A stretch of DNA of 64,000 bases from Ascarosepion bandense (taxonomy: Eukaryota; Mollusca; Cephalopoda; Sepiida; Sepiidae). The stretch covers positions 2,470,001 through 2,534,000 of the forward strand of contig JBBBDQ010001028.1 in the NCBI GenBank assembly GCA_037127315.1, in the 5' to 3' direction. The notes below the pieces were generated by a model that saw only the letters and a program-made list of their open reading frames with translations, was not told the origin of the DNA and did no database searches. Each line of letters opens with the position of its first letter. Positions within the stretch are counted from its first letter, which is position 1. Positions 43,830 through 55,221 of this stretch are shown piece after piece. A program made the translations under genes and the position numbers.

Positions 43830-44045
43830 ATTGATATAAATCATGCTAGTCATCGAAAAAAAATTTGAGAAATATTTGCATACTTTTAAGGAATGCAAAT
43901 GTCGGGGTTGCGAACTGACTAAAATTAGATGCAGAGGCTTTGCTGGACGGTCACTTTGCAAGATGTTATCAAAATTAAGAGTAACGGGCATAGAGAAATC
44001 AAGCCCAAAACTAAAACTGTATCCGACAATCGAACCATCGTAACA
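43830..44045 (+). pseudogene. Possible C-terminal fragment of a retroelement polyprotein
   Basis: The frame 43843-44043 reads 'IEKKFEKYLHTFKECKCRG', then 'RCRGFAGRSLCKMLSKLRVT' and 'GIEKS'. The pattern 'RGFxGxSxxxxLxxLxVxG' is one I associate with the C terminus of some invertebrate retroelement polyproteins. No RT motif is nearby, so this is a tentative call. Confidence 0.35.
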
Positions 44046-44099
44046 TACGGGTGATCTTTGGCTAAGATCTATCACTTGTTTCTATAAAAGAAAACAGGA

Positions 44100-46834
44100 T
44101 AAGAAGAACCACCATTAGGTTGAATAGGTTATATTTATGTGTCTGTATGCGCGAGTGAAACTAAATATCATTACTGACCAGTTATCAAATCAAGAACGTT
44201 GCCATATTTTTTACCAGGGCGAAACAATTACTGCGTTTGCTTCCATTTCAATGAAAAGCAGTAGCGTAACACTATTTGGCCCTGGCAAAAGAAAGGGTTA
44301 ATGAATACAAAGACATACATACTGACAGAAGGAATGAAAATTTCTCTTTTCAAAAAGTTTGATTCGTTAAAACCAAACGAATTATTTACAGAAAGATGAT
44401 ATTATCACAAGAAAATTTACAGCTGACCTCACTTTCAAAGTACAGCTTACGAAAGCTCAAATAAATATGACGGCTAAGATTTAAACTCGAGAATAGAGTT
44501 TCCTTGTAGTTGGATAAATTAATGACCCTGATAGCATTGGGGCAATGGCTGACCGAAGAGCTCTCTGGTAAATATCTGATGTTGAGCAAGGCCAAGATAA
44601 GCAAAATTTGAAATGATACTTTTTTTTATTAATGACTATAAGTTAAATCACGTTAATCACTCGAGAGCCAGATCGCTTGAAAAGTAGCCAAGGTGACAAG
44701 CGCATGTGAAATACCAAGAATGTTGGAAGAATTGGACAAGCCCTCTAGGAAGCATTGGTGGAAGATGCTAATAAGAGAAGGAAGAAGTTATCGGAGTGGA
44801 TCGATACCCTTGACCGATATCCATAGGAAAAAGAGATCTCCCGATCTGGAAATGTAATTAATTTTCAGGGGCCAGACGGCAAAGGGGTTCTTGTTAGAAG
44901 ATAGGGAAGTCACCGACTTCCCCAACTGTATCAGTCCCACACTTGTTGTAGGTGGATGTTAATAAATGCAAGGAATCGAAGCGACCAAGGGTAGTGATGG
45001 CAGACACTGAGATTAGAGACGAGCGCTTTGCCGGCTATCACGTGGCTGGCTGGCTGACTGCCTGCCTGCCTGAATACGACCTACGACATAAGCCTTGTGA
45101 CAGACTTAACCAAAACAGCTGAAGACGTTCAATTTAAGAAGCGAGCTGTGCCGATAATTGCCTGCATAAGAAATTGATAAATTCTAACGACAAGACTGAC
45201 CAAGCACTGTACAAAAGAATATATATAAAAGCCTTTAATTTTAGTAAGCGTTTTTTCTTTTTTGCTTGCGTCTTTATTTTGCTTGGATCAATCCAATTCG
45301 ACGATTCCTGAGGACGATTCGATCTTACCAGCCTGATAATCAAAACTAAACACAACATGGGATAAGGAAGAGTTTGAATCGAAGAGGTCATTTCATTGAT
45401 CATCCGCAGGAATTGGCCATTTGGATGACTGGCCGAGTGGGAAGCGACAGTGGAAGATCGTAAACTGGAAGTTGTTCGCGATTGGACTATAGAATGTCAA
45501 AGGAATCGCAAGGCGCGAGTACATTATAAGAAAAGTTTTAGCTGAGGGATGGCACACAAATCGATATCCGTTCAGTATCGGACTTTGTCACCATGGAGAA
45601 GGTGTATGATGTTGAAAGATCCGAAACATCTAATGGTCCTTTACACATCACTGATGCTGTGTGCCAAAGCATCAAACAGATGTATCTTACGAAAAAATGT
45701 ATATGAGTAATATCCTCAATTTCAACATATTTTATTAATAGAATGAACAAGAAATATGTTCCAAGTTTTCTGGTGAGTTTCTGCTAATGTCGAATAATGA
45801 CTTATTCGACATGAGGAAAAACACACCAAGAAACATAGATACTCCTTGACTGTTATATTTTATATACAGGATTATGCGAGATGATGTTTTTTTCTGCTCA
45901 TTACTGTTTCTAGAAAACGAATACTTTTACCAACGAAATCAGAAAATATTAAACTAACGCTTAAATAAAAACTAAAAAATAAAATAATCACAAATCGATA
46001 GCTCAGTAAATAAATCCGATCAGTTTCACGTTGTTGCGTTGATTGAGAAATGTCGTTATGTCCAGCCGAACGGTTCATTAGCGAAAGTCTTAAGCGCAGT
46101 CCATTGGATGCACAATGAGCTCTTGTCCATCTTTCGGAACGACTCGAAGCTGTTCTCCCTCAATTTTCTGTTTTGTTTTATTTGTCTTACTTTGTGCTTA
46201 TTCAAATTGCCATTACAAATGTACATTCCGCATGCCGGTCAAAATTGTCCAGTCACGAGTGGTCGAACATTACCAAACCGGAAAAGTCACTACGCATGTT
46301 TTGGAGCGAGATGGAAGGACAGTTCCGACAAGCGGTGAGCGGCGCTGCTTATTAGACTGCTGAGTGCCTAAGATAAATAATAACATGAAAAACAATTATT
46401 TTTTTTTTTATAAGCGCTCTATTTTTTAGCTGTCACGTTTAGGTTAATGTACTGATTTTGTATTTTTGTAAATGTATCTGACTGTATTTGTATACTGGAA
46501 TGTATGTCCGACAGATAAATAAGAAAAAGTCGAAATGTAGACTTGAAAAACAAGTGAGGGAAAAATAGAAACAAGAAATAAAACAAAGAAAAATTGAAAA
46601 ACAATAAAAGATAAAGAAAGAGGTTGATAAGAACCAAGGGATTTATGGATCAAAAAGAGATATAAGGATATTGTGTAGGAGAAAAAGGTTTTAAAAAGTA
46701 ATGTAGAAAGGAGAAAAAGAATTTTCTAATTTAAGTAGCAGAATTTAATAAATGCTCCCCAATTGCGGAGGCATGAGTCTGCGAACACAAGGATTTGGTT
46801 CGTATGTCGCTACGGACAGGTAAATTATTATTTT
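44100..46834. other. About 2.7 kb without a recognised gene; contains a GC-richer island
   Basis: 44640-45110 is less AT-rich, with 'ggctggctggctgactgcct' near 45043 and no motif in any frame; it could be an old LTR or repeat. Overlapping plus frames at 46039-46363 (82-99 codons) and the minus frame 45134-45403 have no recognisable domain. The sequence 'HYKCTFRMPVKIVQSRVVEH' in the second plus frame is not low complexity and could be checked as an exon, but I cannot support it. Confidence 0.4.
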
Positions 46835-47504
46835 CTCTAATTATGACTTTTCAGATTCCACTAAGGTAGTCTTGTCACTGGGTTTGGATTTTTGTATTCC
46901 ATCATAGAAAAATTGAGAAAGTTGAGATTTTCACCAACTTTGAAATTTTCTTTTCTCAGTTATCAAGACATCTACTCAATTCGGAGGAACAAATGCTTCG
47001 TCTAAAATTAAAAGATTTAGTATGTTGATTAGTTAACTCTACTATTGATTTTCTCGGGATTACTGGGCAGGAGAACCACTTTCAAACAGCTAAGCTGTTA
47101 AGAACTAAAACAGATTTCTATATTACAAAACCTGACAAAGGTGTTGGTGTAGTAATATTAAATTATTCTAATTATGTCAGTAAAGTGTTATGTATTTTAA
47201 ATGATAACAGTAAATTCCGGAAATTAGGAGAGGTCAAATGTGAAATTCGATTACAGAAAAATAGTTCGAACTTCATAAAAGAAAATTTTTGACTAAAGAA
47301 ATGTATAATAAAATTCGTTTCGTAGGTTCTCAGCGTCCTCGAATGTATAGGTTACGAAAAATTCACAAAGAGGACGTTCCACTTTTGTCTATGCTGGATT
47401 CAGCCCAACACAACCTGGCTACGTGGTTGTTTGAAGTTCTTGATCCGGTGTTAGTATTCTGTTAGGAGTATTGTGTGCCTGACTAGTTTCGGTTCGCTGA
47501 ATAT

Positions 47505-48359
47505 ATGCAAAAATTGAAACACAATTCTTGCTCTGAGTATTTTGTGTCGTTCGATATATCAAGTCTGTTTAAAAATGTTCCAATTGAGATAGTGGTTAAA
47601 TCTGTCTTCTTCAGCTTCGATAATTGCATGTATCTACAAATAGATAGAATAGCTATAGGTAGTCTATTGGCTCCTCTGATGGCCAACATTTTTGTTGGAT
47701 TTCATGAGAAACAGCTTTTTGATAAGATTAATAAACCCTATTATTACATCCGCTACGTTGATGATACGTTTACGTCGTTTCCTGATAATAGTAAGGCTAA
47801 AGTGTTCTTTTTACATTTGAATAATCTCCATCCTGCGTTCAAACATAATATGGAGGCTGAAGAGAACAATCGGTTACGTTTCCTGGATGTTCTATTAGAA
47901 AAGACTGTTTCATGCTTTCTAACTAGTGTTTGTCGTAAACCCACTTTCTCTGGGCTTTACTTAACTTGGGACTCTTTTGCTACCAGAACCATGGAAATTA
48001 ATCTAATGAGTAGTCTCATCCATCGGGATCTAATGATACGTTCTCAGTGCAAACTTAATGGTGGGCTAAAGAAAATTAAACAACTATTTCTGATGAATGG
48101 CTATTCCGAATGTGTTAATACATCTGTAATTGAAAGAAAAATTGCTAAGTTCAATCAGGCTAAGATCTATGGGTCATCTAAATGTTCTGTATATGTCAGA
48201 CTACCGTGTATTAGTCCCGTTAGTCAGACATGCGCCGATAAAATTTCTATTACCATTAAGCGGTGTTTCAATGCCATTATGGTCCGGAGCTTTTTACAAC
48301 CAGAAAGGCTTCCTCACCTTGCTGTAAGTATGTTTTGCCTGCCCATCAAAGCAATTTAG
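47505..48359 (+). pseudogene. Penelope-like reverse transcriptase
   Basis: A 284-codon open stretch. Motif A 'VSFDISSLFKNVPIE' (residues 14-28, catalytic Asp17). Motif B 'IAIGSLLAPLMANIFVGFHE' (49-68), with Gly-Ser and Pro retained but a deletion ahead of it. Motif C 'YIRYVDDTF' (81-89, Asp86-Asp87 intact). 'NRLRFLDVLLEK' and 'SVCRKPTFSGLYL' are the following conserved blocks. It begins at a Met inside the original frame because an upstream TAG near 47463 cuts the N-terminal part. The end is a frameshifted junction to the nuclease. Confidence 0.9.
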
Positions 48360-48364
48360 TTGTA

Positions 48365-48665
48365 TATCAATATAAGTGTCGCTTATGTGGGCAAAACCAT
48401 CCAGAAGTTGGCAGTTAGAATCGCCCAACATGTCCCGGGCCAGATGTATAGACATGAGCCGGTGACATCCAGGTGTTCGCAGACTCATTTAATAAATGCT
48501 GCTGCTTGTTATTTTCCTGAATTTTTCTCCGTATTGCTCAGGGCACGGAACAGACTCCATTTGGATGTATTGGAGTCTGTTTATATTAACATGCAGAGAT
48601 CTGCCCTGTGCATGCAGCAAGAATTAAAACACAAATTGGCCCTTTCCAGTGAAGCCATTACCTAA
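48365..48665 (+). pseudogene. GIY-YIG endonuclease of the Penelope-like element
   Basis: 'AYVGKTIQKLAVRIAQHVPG' is the second half of a GIY-YIG core (YVG then Arg and His). The preceding Cys-rich lead 'YQYKCRL' is found one frame away at 48366-48390, so a frameshift splits the domain. The tail contains a Leu/Glu-rich end block 'VLESVYINMQRSALCMQQ'. Homologous in role to the nuclease at 54.4-54.7 kb. Confidence 0.82.
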
Positions 48666-48760
48666 TGGAAGATCATTTTTCCCACTCCCCGTATCCATTA
48701 ATCACATTACATTTTAACATCAGCCACTATTAAAATTGTTTATTATTAGTTGTTAAGATA

Positions 48761-50399
48761 GATCAGTCGAAAGGCGTCTTAAATTTTAAATTTTTGTATC
48801 CCGTTTTATTAATAAAATATGATCTCTTTTTTTAAACGTATTATGACTTGGTGGTAATGGCACTTTGTTTAAATAGATATATAAATAACTTTGTATGAGG
48901 AATAGAGTGTTAAGATTTTGTCAAAATGGACGCTCACTCGAATTCCAGCCTTGCACAGTACGCAGAGGTTCGGAATAAATTCTTCTATTAAACAGTCAAA
49001 ACATGACAGAAAAGTAACAGCCCCCGCTGAAAATGTTTAAATAATTAGTTTGCTTGGGACAATGACAGTTATGGAACGTTTTTATACTCCCTTACTCCTA
49101 CCAAACGGAAAAATGTAACGACACTGGAAAAAAATATTTGAATTTGAACGTTTCGAAATCCATAAAAAGGCAGAGGAATCTAAAGGAGTTAATTAACCTG
49201 TGTCTTATTCCCAGAAAGGAACTTTTTTAGTAATATTAGCCGAACAACTTACAGTTTTGATCATATTAACAAAGATGACATTCGTGTTTTATTTTTGTCT
49301 CGCGATATATACACAATTACGGAAATTTAATATGATATAGCTTTTTATGTGATTCGAACTCTTTTCTCTCTTATCAAAATATTCATATGTATTTAATAAT
49401 TAAATAAAATTCTGCTGTTATGTAAACAGCAGTAATGTCTTCAACAAAATCATCGTCATATATTCTTTATTGTCGAAAAATCATCATATTCTCTGTATAT
49501 CTCTCTATGTATATCTCTGTATATATCCCTCTATCTATATATCTATCTACATCTCTCTTTGTATCTATCACTACCTTTGTCTTATTCTCTCTCTCTCTCT
49601 CTCTCTGTCTATTTCTATCTATAGACAAATCTCATTATATTAAAGCGAATAGAATTTTGTGATGAATGTCGTCTAGACAAGTTTCATAGTTTTTTTTTTA
49701 TTGAAGTTTTTCCTCTATTGATATTCAGAGCGAAAATCAAAGACAAAATTTATAATGTTTCCATAATGAGCCCTCGTTAAGAGGAAATATAAAACCTACC
49801 CAAAATGTTCGACACATGATAAAAACCTCTACATTTGAGAAAGATACAGACATAATCCTGTGACAGATTTCGTTGGAGACACGAGATAATCGAACTTCAA
49901 TGATTGGTTATGGATTTTATTTTGTTTGGCTTAAGCAAAAGCCCTACCTTTGCTAGCCTTGCTTTGACCGACCATTCAGTTAAAAGCGTTCTCGTCCATG
50001 CGTTCCAGTCTTTCTTGAACGGCTGCAATTAACGTCAAAGAGCGTTTCATACTTCTGCATAATCTATAAAACACGAGGATTCGCAAAATGTTGCTTTCAT
50101 CTCTCCTGAAATGAAATACACTTCCTGGTTCTAACGAACTGGTGTGTTACTTGGTACCTTAATTCAAAGGAATGCTTCTTAGATGTCTTGACGCAAGTTG
50201 CGTTAAATTATAGACTTTTATTCGGGTAAGAACAATATTGCTACAATTAGCTGACCTTAAAAACACTTCAGTTCCCCATCTTCAGATTAAAAAGCAGGAA
50301 AGTCATTGCTTTGCAGACAACGATTCTCTAAATAAAACACCAATTCTTTATATAGTATATCATATAGGCAAATAATACATATTTATATAAGAAACACAC
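48761..50399. other. About 1.6 kb with no recognised gene
   Basis: A degenerate TCTC/TATC simple-sequence region spans 49480-49625. Nothing else recognised. Confidence 0.45.
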
Positions 50400-50645
50400 T
50401 GACGACGCTGAAGCTCTTTTCTCACACTTCTCGCTTGTGGAGCTATCTTCCGGCTTCTTTCTTTTCAGTCAACATAGATCCTGAAAAACTTAAATGCAAT
50501 ATCCATCGTTATTTTTATCTGCTTAATGGATGTTTTTTTATTGTTCTCTCTTCTTAATAGCATTGTTATCCCGTATCTTCTTACACTCATTAACTCTTTT
50601 CGAGTTAATGGCTTTTTGCTTTGTCTGAGATGAAATGATTAAAAA
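50400..50645 (+). mobile_element. LINE A 3'-end fragment
   Basis: 'SSFHTSRLWSY'-like decayed text: DNA 'cacttctcgcttgtggagct' and 'aacttaaatgcaatatccat' equals the LINE A C-terminus (compare 16.70-16.80 kb). It ends 'ctttgtctgagatgaaatga' then 'ttaaaaaatt', the LINE A 3' tail. About 245 bp. Confidence 0.75.
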
Positions 50646-50720
50646 ATTATTTTATATGAAGCAAAGTACAGAGGTACAACTATATCATAAATACTTAAAG
50701 AAGTTCTTCTTGCTCAATGA

Positions 50721-51060
50721 TAAATATTTGCACATCTAGTCATCCAGAATTTGTCTATATTTCTGAGATGAGGTAGTATTTACACTATTTACATTAAATA
50801 AATATTTGCACATCTAGTCATCCAGAATTTGTCTATATTTCTGAGATGAGGTAGTATTTACACTATTTACATTATTCGAACTATTGCCTTCATCTTTGTT
50901 GTCATTTTTACAACATTTTCGCCGTTGTACGCTCCAGCCTTTTTCAGGTGCTAGGAATTTTGGACCGAACCCTTTATTATGATCACTGGAGTATATTATT
51001 CTCATTCCTTGTACGAAGCCACTTCTGGTAGTCATGAATTATCTCCCTTTAACCTAACTT
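50721..51060 (+). repeat. Interspersed repeat family X, copy 2, with an exact 78-bp-period duplication
   Basis: Matches 35955-36130 and 63350-63600 ('tttctgagatgaggtagtat', 'tcaggtgctaggaatttt', 'gaaccctttattatgatcac'). A segment of about 76 bp at 50721-50796 is repeated without change at 50799-50874, so this duplication is recent. Frames across it have no motif. Confidence 0.75.
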
Positions 51061-51799
51061 TCTGAGTTATTTGTTCACAAAAACCTTTCACAAAATCATT
51101 ACGATTTTGTTATCTTTTTCTGTGTCTTATCGACAGATTTCTCCATTTCATCCTGGTATTTTTTTCATTTGAATCTCACATGCTGTGTTTGCTAACCATT
51201 TCAGTTCGTCGGCATTTTTTCATAATATTACAAAAGAATAATCATTTTATTTCTGTTCATTTTTCATTCGAACTCGACTCCACTTTTCGCCTGCTCACTC
51301 TGAGCCGACATCCATTGTACCACAGCCCACTGTTGATTAGCCGTTCCTAAAACTTGCTTGTTTGCGCAGCTAATTTCATCGAGCATTTATTAATCTTTTT
51401 TAAGAATAATCTTTATATATACGATAATTTAGATAGAGCGAAACTTACCAAAATCTTTATTTCTTTTAATAAAATATCGTCGCTATTGCTAGAACAAAAT
51501 ACTGAGACTCTTTTTTTCTTTTTTTTTTCCTTATCCACTACCTAAATAATTGCCCTAAACTTTAAAAATAACTTTAATTATGCCATGTTTGCCAGTTTCT
51601 TCTTCCCATTATGATGAAAATATCTTATTCTATCTCTTGCTACCTGGGACATGTCACTAGGGCAACTATTGGCGGTATTTGTACTCTCGAAGCATCCAGA
51701 TTTGCATATTACTCATCGGTTATTCAAAATATATATGTTCTATATTTAGTAGCTGCAAGCATTTTTTATAATTATATCGTCCTAAATAACACAGTTTAC
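51061..51799. other. No gene seen; candidate tRNA-like SINE head inside
   Basis: Apart from the tRNA-like head at 51262-51330, nothing is recognised. Confidence 0.45.
51262..51330 (-). repeat. Candidate tRNA-like SINE head (Arg-type)
   Basis: The minus strand reads 'gtgggctgtggtacaatgga' then 'tgtcggctca' (box A-like, 51303-51330) and 'gagttcgaatg' (box B-like, 51265-51276), about 40 bp apart. It resembles the heads at 43.06 kb and 61.3 kb. Confidence 0.5.
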
Positions 51800-52494
51800 T
51801 GCCACTGGTGCACAGGGGATTACATAGGAGGAAAGTTATGAGAAAGAGTGACAGGTTATAGGAGGTAGCAGGAAGTGGGTAAGAGAAGGATGAGAATACT
51901 GATGAGAGTGGAGTGGACAGAGAAGAAACATGAGAGAAAGGATGCAAGTCACTGAGAGAGGAGATGACTATTGAATTTACATTTAAATTCTTGGAGATTG
52001 TAGCTGTCGGAAAAGCAAGTAAAAGGAAGGGAATTCCACAGGCGGGAAGTGCGAGAAAAGAAGCTGATGGAGTAGAATTTACGTTTGCATTTTATTGGCT
52101 TCACAGTAAAAGAACGGGACTTAGTTGCTAATCTTGTGGCTCGAGTAAATTCATACACAGGGGCCACTAGAGAGCTAAGTTCATCGGAGCAGAAGCCGTC
52201 AAAGTATTTATAGAAGAAACACAGGGAAGCCATATTACACCGGCGAGAAAGTGACTGTATCTGAGCTGCCAAGTCGGGATCGATCACATTACAGATTATC
52301 CGTTGAATTTTGTCAAGGACCACTAGCAGGGGTACCCGACCAGATATGGCAGCAGTATTCAATACATGGGTGGATGGTAGATTAATATATGTGCAGGATG
52401 GTTTCAGACGGGAAAAACTTCCTGTCTCTACACAGAGTACCGACCTTCTTAGCAGCGGATTTTGCTATGAATTCGATATAGTCATTCCATTGAT

Positions 52495-52495
<1 letters not shown>
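51800..52495 (-). mobile_element. LINE A 3'-end fragment
   Basis: The minus frame 52362-51949 (137 codons) reads 'VLDKIQRIICNVIDPDLAAQ', 'NMASLCFFYKYFDGFCSDEL', 'FTRATRLATKSRSFTVKPIK' and 'FFSRTSRLWNSLPFTCFSDS', a good match to the C-terminal region at 16.3-16.8 kb. The upstream frame adds 'FIAKSAAKKVGTLCRDRKFF'. The 5' break coincides with a TA microsatellite at 52496. This is the most continuous copy of the LINE A C-terminus in the window. Confidence 0.88.

Positions 52496-52530
<35 letters not shown>
52496..52530. repeat. (TA)n microsatellite at the LINE A break
   Basis: About 17 TA units exactly where LINE A similarity stops. Confidence 0.96.
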
Positions 52531-52538
<8 letters not shown>

Positions 52539-53283
52539 CTCTGTGAGTGTGCACCGAGTAAGAAAATCATTGTTTGACTAGAGTTATGTTTATATAATTT
52601 TCCTCTTGTCAGATGGCGCTATCATGTGTGAGGTGAAACAATTATGAAATGCCGTATTCTCTGTTGACCTTTCATGTTGAGCAACCTGAAGTGCTCTTTG
52701 GTTGCTTGATCGAATTTTAATGATTCAACATTTCTTCGAAAAATTCAATTTACTTCCTTCAAAACATTCGTCACGTTTTTCATTTTCTATTGAGAATAAG
52801 AATATTAACATTTAAGTTTTCCTTCGTTTTCGTTCTTTCTCCTTTTTCTTTCTTTCTCTTCTTTCTTTCTTTTTCTTCGTTTCTTTTTCTTTCATTTTCT
52901 GTCTTTGTATTTCTTTCTTTCTCTTTTTATTTTCATTTCTTGTTTGTTTTTATTTGTTATTTCTCTCTTTCTGTTCCTTTTATATATCTTTATTTCACAT
53001 TATTTCTCTCACTCTCACTCTCTTTCTCTTTCTATCGTATTAATTCTCATGCCAATTTATCAACGTTTTTGTCATACCATTTATCCAGCTATGGATAATT
53101 AATAAATCTACACACATGAAGTCGGGGTTGCCTTGAATGAAAATGACCTTTCTAGAAAATCTTCAAGTAATATCTTGGCTTTTAGGTGGTTCTGCATCCC
53201 GATCGCTTTGAAAAAAAAAAACACACACACATTTTATTTCTTCAAACTCCAAAAGCAGAGGTCATATGTTGAACTCTTTCGGT
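52531..53283. other. No gene seen; long pyrimidine tract 52810-53040
   Basis: The plus strand at 52810-53040 is mostly T and C (TTTCTT and CTCTTT units). Leu/Phe/Ser-rich frames across it are a composition artefact. Confidence 0.6.
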
Positions 53284-53335
<52 letters not shown>

Positions 53336-53347
53336 GAGAGAGAGAGA
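53284..53347. repeat. Compound (TA)n-(GA)n-(GACA)n-(GA)n microsatellite
   Basis: Four simple-sequence blocks in succession within 64 bp. Confidence 0.95.
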
Positions 53348-53403
53348 TTTAGGCTTGTGTCAGATTAAATTAATTAATCTGACATGCCTAAAAGATAATT
53401 TGC

Positions 53404-53646
<243 letters not shown>

Positions 53647-53677
<31 letters not shown>
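53647..53677. repeat. (AT)n SINE tail
   Basis: About 15 AT units directly after the ribozyme-like module. Confidence 0.96.
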
Positions 53678-53679
<2 letters not shown>

Positions 53680-54349
53680 AACAAAGTCGTAGAACTCGTA
53701 GGTTTTTTAACCTGTTGTTCATGCATTTACTTTTATAAAAAGTGCTCGATACAAACGTAGAGCGTTATATTGTAATAGTTATTACAATGGTTTATAAATT
53801 CATAATATCACTACTTAAAAAATTTGGGGGTTCGAAGCTGACCATGTGTTTTGGTCGCCTCTTCTTCGGGTGATCAAGTTGGTATGAAAATTATCTGGTG
53901 GAAAAGACCGTTTATTTGTGGTGGATTTGTTTTTTGTTGTTTTTTTTAGGTGAAAGTGGGGTTGGGATGTGATTTGGATTCTGTTGACCTTATTAAAGTC
54001 TTAGGGTTAGGTGTTTGGGGGTGGCTTAGGTAAGAATAGGTTTTCCTATTTATCTTGTCTGGATGTAGCCTGGTGGCGTCGTTATTTGTTTTAGGCGTGG
54101 GTATGTGTTGTTTTGTTTTTGGGTTGGTCACTTCGTTGAATTTTGGTTATTTTGTATTGGGGTATGTGTTTTTTGTTTTTTGCAGTGTCGATATTTTCTT
54201 TTAGTTTTCTATTATTTTCAGGTAGCTGAACCTGGTGTGGTATGGGGTTTGTTGTCTTTTGTTTCTCCGTTTTTTGTTCTGTTTATTAATAGGGTTGGTT
54301 ATGTGTATTTATTGCATTTTGGGGGTGGGGTCGTGTGGGTTGGGCGTTT
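53678..54349. other. 3' flank of a minus-strand Penelope-like element; no separate gene
   Basis: Strong G/T bias on the plus strand begins near 53880 and continues through the element. The 129-codon plus frame 54105-54494 is an antisense artefact of that bias. 'ttttggtcgcctcttcttcg' near 53850 may mark the element's terminal region. Confidence 0.5.
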
Positions 54350-54355
54350 ATTTGT

Positions 54356-54679
54356 TTATTTAAATTTTAAAGAGAAATATTTGCGATGTTTGCACAATAC
54401 TGCTAATTCGTCTCTACTTTTTAATAGTTCGCTACTGTTGGGGTACTTTAGAATGTGTAGCTTTTCACTTAAACATAAAGGGCAGATGTCGTGAAGTGAG
54501 TTGCAAGTTCTAGTTTTTTCTACGATTTTCCATTTTACTTTGGGTTTCTGTTTTGAATCCTTTAGCTTCCAAAAGTATGTAGAAAGGGATGTTTGGTTTC
54601 GGTATAAGCTGTTTTTGAATGAAGTTAAGTGCATGTACCAGCGCTGCTTAAAAGTGTTCTTAGTTGATCCGATATACAC
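54356..54679 (-). pseudogene. GIY-YIG endonuclease of the second Penelope-like family
   Basis: A 107-codon frame: 'MYIGSTKNTFKQRWYMHLTS' (the YIG half, catalytic Arg and His region), 'SLSTYFWKLKDSKQKPKVKW', 'DICPLCLSEKLHILKYPN' (Cys-x2-Cys and the catalytic-Glu helix 'EKLHIL') and 'SRDELAVLCKHRKYF'. The GIY half should lie upstream, but a stop at the start of this frame and shifts at 54680-54730 cut it. Fairly well preserved compared with the RT. Confidence 0.85.
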
Positions 54680-55221
54680 TTTATTTATAGTTGGATTTTC
54701 AATAGATGTTATGTTGCATTGATAGATTATTGAGTTTATTTTACATTTATTTTGTAGTGGTCAGTTACTAGGGTTTCTACAATTGTATATGTTTACATTG
54801 TTGTGTTTTATTGTATTTTGGTCATCGGTTTTATTTTGATCTGCGTGTTGATTTAGGATATATTAGTTATGCTTTGTTATGATTTTTTCTAGGTTGTTTG
54901 TGCAACTGTAGCTTAGTTTAAGTGTATTTTTTTGAAGATTTTACTAAGAGGGTTATTTGTGGGGAAATGTTTTTAATTAAGTTCAGGAACTTTTGTCCTA
55001 GCTTGGTTTTAATCATTTGGTTGAAAGGAGGTGGGTACCAAATGATTTTTTCTGTTTCTATTTTTCTTGTTGTGGTTATAGTTTGTTATGTATTGGATGT
55101 CTTGGTTTCTGTAGCCGCTTTTTTAAGGACTTGTTTTAGAGACTTTTTTGTTTGTTAAATATTTCTTTGCTGGACGAGTTTTGATTAATTCTATATTCTA
55201 TGGAGAAGGGTATATGCTTGA

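Larger units (their letters stand above)
46835..48760 (+). mobile_element. Penelope-like element, decayed but nearly full coding span
   Basis: In order on the plus strand: N-terminal text 'STKVVLSLGLDFCIPS' (near 46860), 'NHFQTAKLLRTKTDFYITKP' (47080-47140), 'DKGVGVVILN', 'EMYNKIRFVGSQRPRMYRLR' (47300-47360), RT palm (47505-48359) and a GIY-YIG nuclease (48380-48660). This RT plus C-terminal GIY-YIG layout defines canonical Penelope-like elements. Stops near 47290 and 47463 and frameshifts around 47250 and 48365 inactivate it. Confidence 0.88.

Noticed and set aside
46039..46363. Possible host exon (overlapping frames of 82-99 codons)
   Set aside because: No recognisable domain, no convincing splice-site context and frames overlap; left as unrecognised sequence.
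52790..53098. 102-codon Phe/Ser/Leu frame resembling a multi-pass membrane protein
   Set aside because: A translation of the pyrimidine tract; composition artefact.
54105..54494. 129-codon hydrophobic plus-strand frame that could look like a membrane protein
   Set aside because: Phe/Val/Leu richness comes from G/T-rich sequence antisense to the Penelope-like element; it overlaps the GIY-YIG frame.
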